Assembly: GCA_028346125.1 (NCBI GenBank) | Contig: JAOMEV010000006.1 | Location: 18,906-82,905 of the forward strand | Source: Bacteriovoracales bacterium | GTDB taxonomy: Bacteria; Bdellovibrionota; Bacteriovoracia; Bacteriovoracales; Bacteriovoracaceae | Reading direction: 5' to 3' | DNA: 64,000 nucleotides | Shown: piece by piece, positions 63,001-64,000 of the stretch | Layout: every line of letters begins with the position of its first letter | How positions within the stretch are numbered: the first letter of the stretch is position 1 | The notes under the pieces: model-generated | Seen by the model: the letters and a program-made list of their open reading frames with translations, nothing else | The model's database searches: none | What the model was told of the DNA's origin: nothing | Made by a program: the position numbers and the translations under genes

Positions 63001-63247
63001 TTTGGCCAGAGAAGTTGTCAATAGAATCCAAAAGTCCCGAAAAGAGCTTGGGTTTAACGTTTCAGATCGGATTAAGATCACCTACAATGGAAGTGATCGA
63101 ATTTCTCACATTATCCAGGTTCATAGGGAATATATTTCAAAAGAAACATTGGCGATCTCTTTGGAGCAGGGCCCCCTCAGCCAACTCAACCAATTAGAAT
63201 ACAGTATTGACTCAATGGAAATTTCTCTTTCCATTGATAAAGTTTAA
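60095..63247 (+). CDS. ileS: isoleucyl-tRNA synthetase, eukaryote-like type 2
   Basis: 1050 residues from GTG 60095 (GAGGGAG upstream); the frame stays open for 42 more codons upstream but that part is not conserved. Signature HHGH at 59-62 in [12 protein letters not shown] and KMSKS at 604-608. The sequence [18 protein letters not shown] and the long C-terminal domain match the type 2 (eukaryotic/archaeal-like) IleRS. It charges tRNA-Ile. A CP1 editing domain is present ([16 protein letters not shown] and WTTTPW region). Type 2 enzymes are less sensitive to mupirocin than type 1. Confidence 0.95.
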   Translation: [1050 protein letters not shown]

Positions 63248-63249
63248 AG

Positions 63250-63274
63250 AGGGCCCTTTGGGGCCTTATTTTTT
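63250..63274 (+). terminator. terminator of ileS
   Basis: AGGGCCC (63250-63256), loop TTTG, GGGCCTT (63261-63267), then ATTTTTT. Starts three bases after the ileS stop. Confidence 0.8.
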
Positions 63275-63307
63275 GACATTTTTTTTTATTTAAAAGAAAA
63301 TCCGACT

Positions 63308-64000
63308 ATGGATCTTTTTAAAAAAATTTTATTCATTACTACCTTCGCCCTTTTTACAAATTATTCCTGGGGTTACCCCTATTATTATTTCAGTAAAAAG
63401 AAGAATAACTTCAGTGAAAGGGAATTTAGGAGATATATAAGGCCTCAAATCAGGAGTATTGTTCAAGAATATTATTTTATTTTAAAAAAAATGGATCCCT
63501 ATCCTGGAAACTCAATAAACTTTCAAAACAAAATTCTCCAGATTGTTCAGAGGTGGGACAAAGGGAGAACCGATTGTGCTAAAACAAATGAATTAACCTG
63601 CCAAAAAGTTCTCAAAACTCTTCATAAAAACTTAAGAAGTCTAGATAAAAGTACGTTTTCCCTCATGAATAAAAAAATTAACCTTAGTAAGAAAAAAATT
63701 GAGGCAAGGTTAAAAATGAATGATGAGCTTGGGAAAATACTTAACCTAAATTATCAAATCTTACATATCTTAGAAGAAAACCTTATTATTTATTCACAAA
63801 CTTACGTCCCTCAAAAAAAGTGGGATAAAATAGATCACCATCTTCAAAAGATTCTCTTCCATTCAGGAAATCTCCTTACACTTTTTCTAGACACAAAACT
63901 GAAAAGAAATTTTGAATTTCTTAGAATTAATTTTATTCAAAACCTTGAGAAAAAAATCATTTTTGAAAAAGACCAAGATTATATTCTTACGAGACTAGGG
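63308..64000 (+). CDS. secreted hypothetical protein, N-terminal part (cut by window end)
   Basis: An open frame from ATG 63308 runs to the last base with no stop, 231 codons. It begins with a signal peptide (MDLFKKILFITTFALFTNYSWG). The mature part is basic, helical, with two Cys (DCAK and CQKV) and many Lys/Leu heptads, suggesting coiled coil. No family recognised. The ribosome site is weak. Confidence 0.65.
   Translation, partial: MDLFKKILFITTFALFTNYSWGYPYYYFSKKKNNFSEREFRRYIRPQIRSIVQEYYFILKKMDPYPGNSINFQNKILQIVQRWDKGRTDCAKTNELTCQKVLKTLHKNLRSLDKSTFSLMNKKINLSKKKIEARLKMNDELGKILNLNYQILHILEENLIIYSQTYVPQKKWDKIDHHLQKILFHSGNLLTLFLDTKLKRNFEFLRINFIQNLEKKIIFEKDQDYILTRLG

Noticed and set aside
1..64000. 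Prophage, transposon or restriction-modification island
   Set aside because: No integrase, transposase, phage structural, methylase or toxin-antitoxin gene is recognisable, and base composition is even by eye.

Overview
The window reads as an AT-rich (roughly one third G+C by eye) chromosomal segment of a Gram-negative, predatory-type delta-like bacterium, most likely Bdellovibrionota and closest in feel to the Bacteriovorax/Halobacteriovorax group. This is inferred from gene content, not from a marker-gene search. The grounds are a bacterial histone-fold gene, a GldA/GldF/GldG-type ABC cluster with a DUF4340 protein, a pal-DUF4398-ybgF lipoprotein cluster, many secreted orphan proteins, abundant two-component and PilZ proteins, and frequent TTG/GTG starts. 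No rRNA, tRNA, IS element, prophage or CRISPR array is visible. The only RNA gene I can call is tmRNA. Most of the window looks like ordinary, densely packed chromosome.

Layout. 0-7 kb: two small minus-strand genes (one cut by the window edge), then three PilZ or receiver-PilZ proteins, an AgmX/TonB-C-like secreted protein and a receiver-histidine kinase hybrid. 7-9.6 kb: threonine degradation (kbl-tdh) plus a small HPF-like protein. 9.6-9.9 kb: a histone-fold protein with a lysine-rich tail. 10-13.4 kb: a putative light-responsive neighbourhood with a MerR/cobalamin-domain regulator divergent from a TIGR01777 epimerase and a short LOV photoreceptor. 13.7 kb: cold-shock protein. 14-16.4 kb: two peptidoglycan enzymes, MltB-like and PBP4-like; the latter appears to have lost its signal-peptide frame at a T10 tract. 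16.5-21.4 kb: LysE exporter, a membrane CheA-like kinase, a periplasmic solute-binding protein and two single-domain receivers, with two decayed gene remnants (a methyltransferase and pstB). 22-23.8 kb: three secreted proteins sharing a roughly 40-residue module.

24-33.4 kb: rbgA, a JmjC/cupin oxygenase, yaeQ, a secreted trypsin-like protease, a Fur-family regulator, a MerC-like membrane protein, a SlyD-like isomerase, a COG0523 metallochaperone GTPase, a protein with three 114-bp tandem repeats and a free-standing CcmI C-terminal-like domain. A shared 23-bp inverted repeat upstream of the COG0523 and protease genes suggests a zinc-type regulon. 33.5-41.5 kb: ssrA (tmRNA), phoB-phoR, pal-DUF4398-ybgF, tsaD-rsmA, a tandem paralogue pair and smpB, so both parts of trans-translation lie within 8 kb.

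41.5-51.5 kb, mostly minus strand: a CaxA-type exchanger, a GHMP kinase, hpt, tdk, a Yip1-like membrane protein and the Gld-like ABC operon. 51.6-59.9 kb: nrnA-like DHH phosphoesterase, a receiver, a HAD phosphatase, a TatT-type lipoprotein, DUF167, maf and a FecR-like secreted protein. 60-64 kb: an IleS of the eukaryote-like type 2, then a secreted protein cut by the window end.

The strongest leads are the tailed histone-fold protein, the LOV/MerR-B12 neighbourhood, the shared operator in the metal region, the three-gene repeat-module cassette, the homopolymer frameshift at the PBP4 signal peptide, and a marked excess of GGCC for an AT-rich genome.
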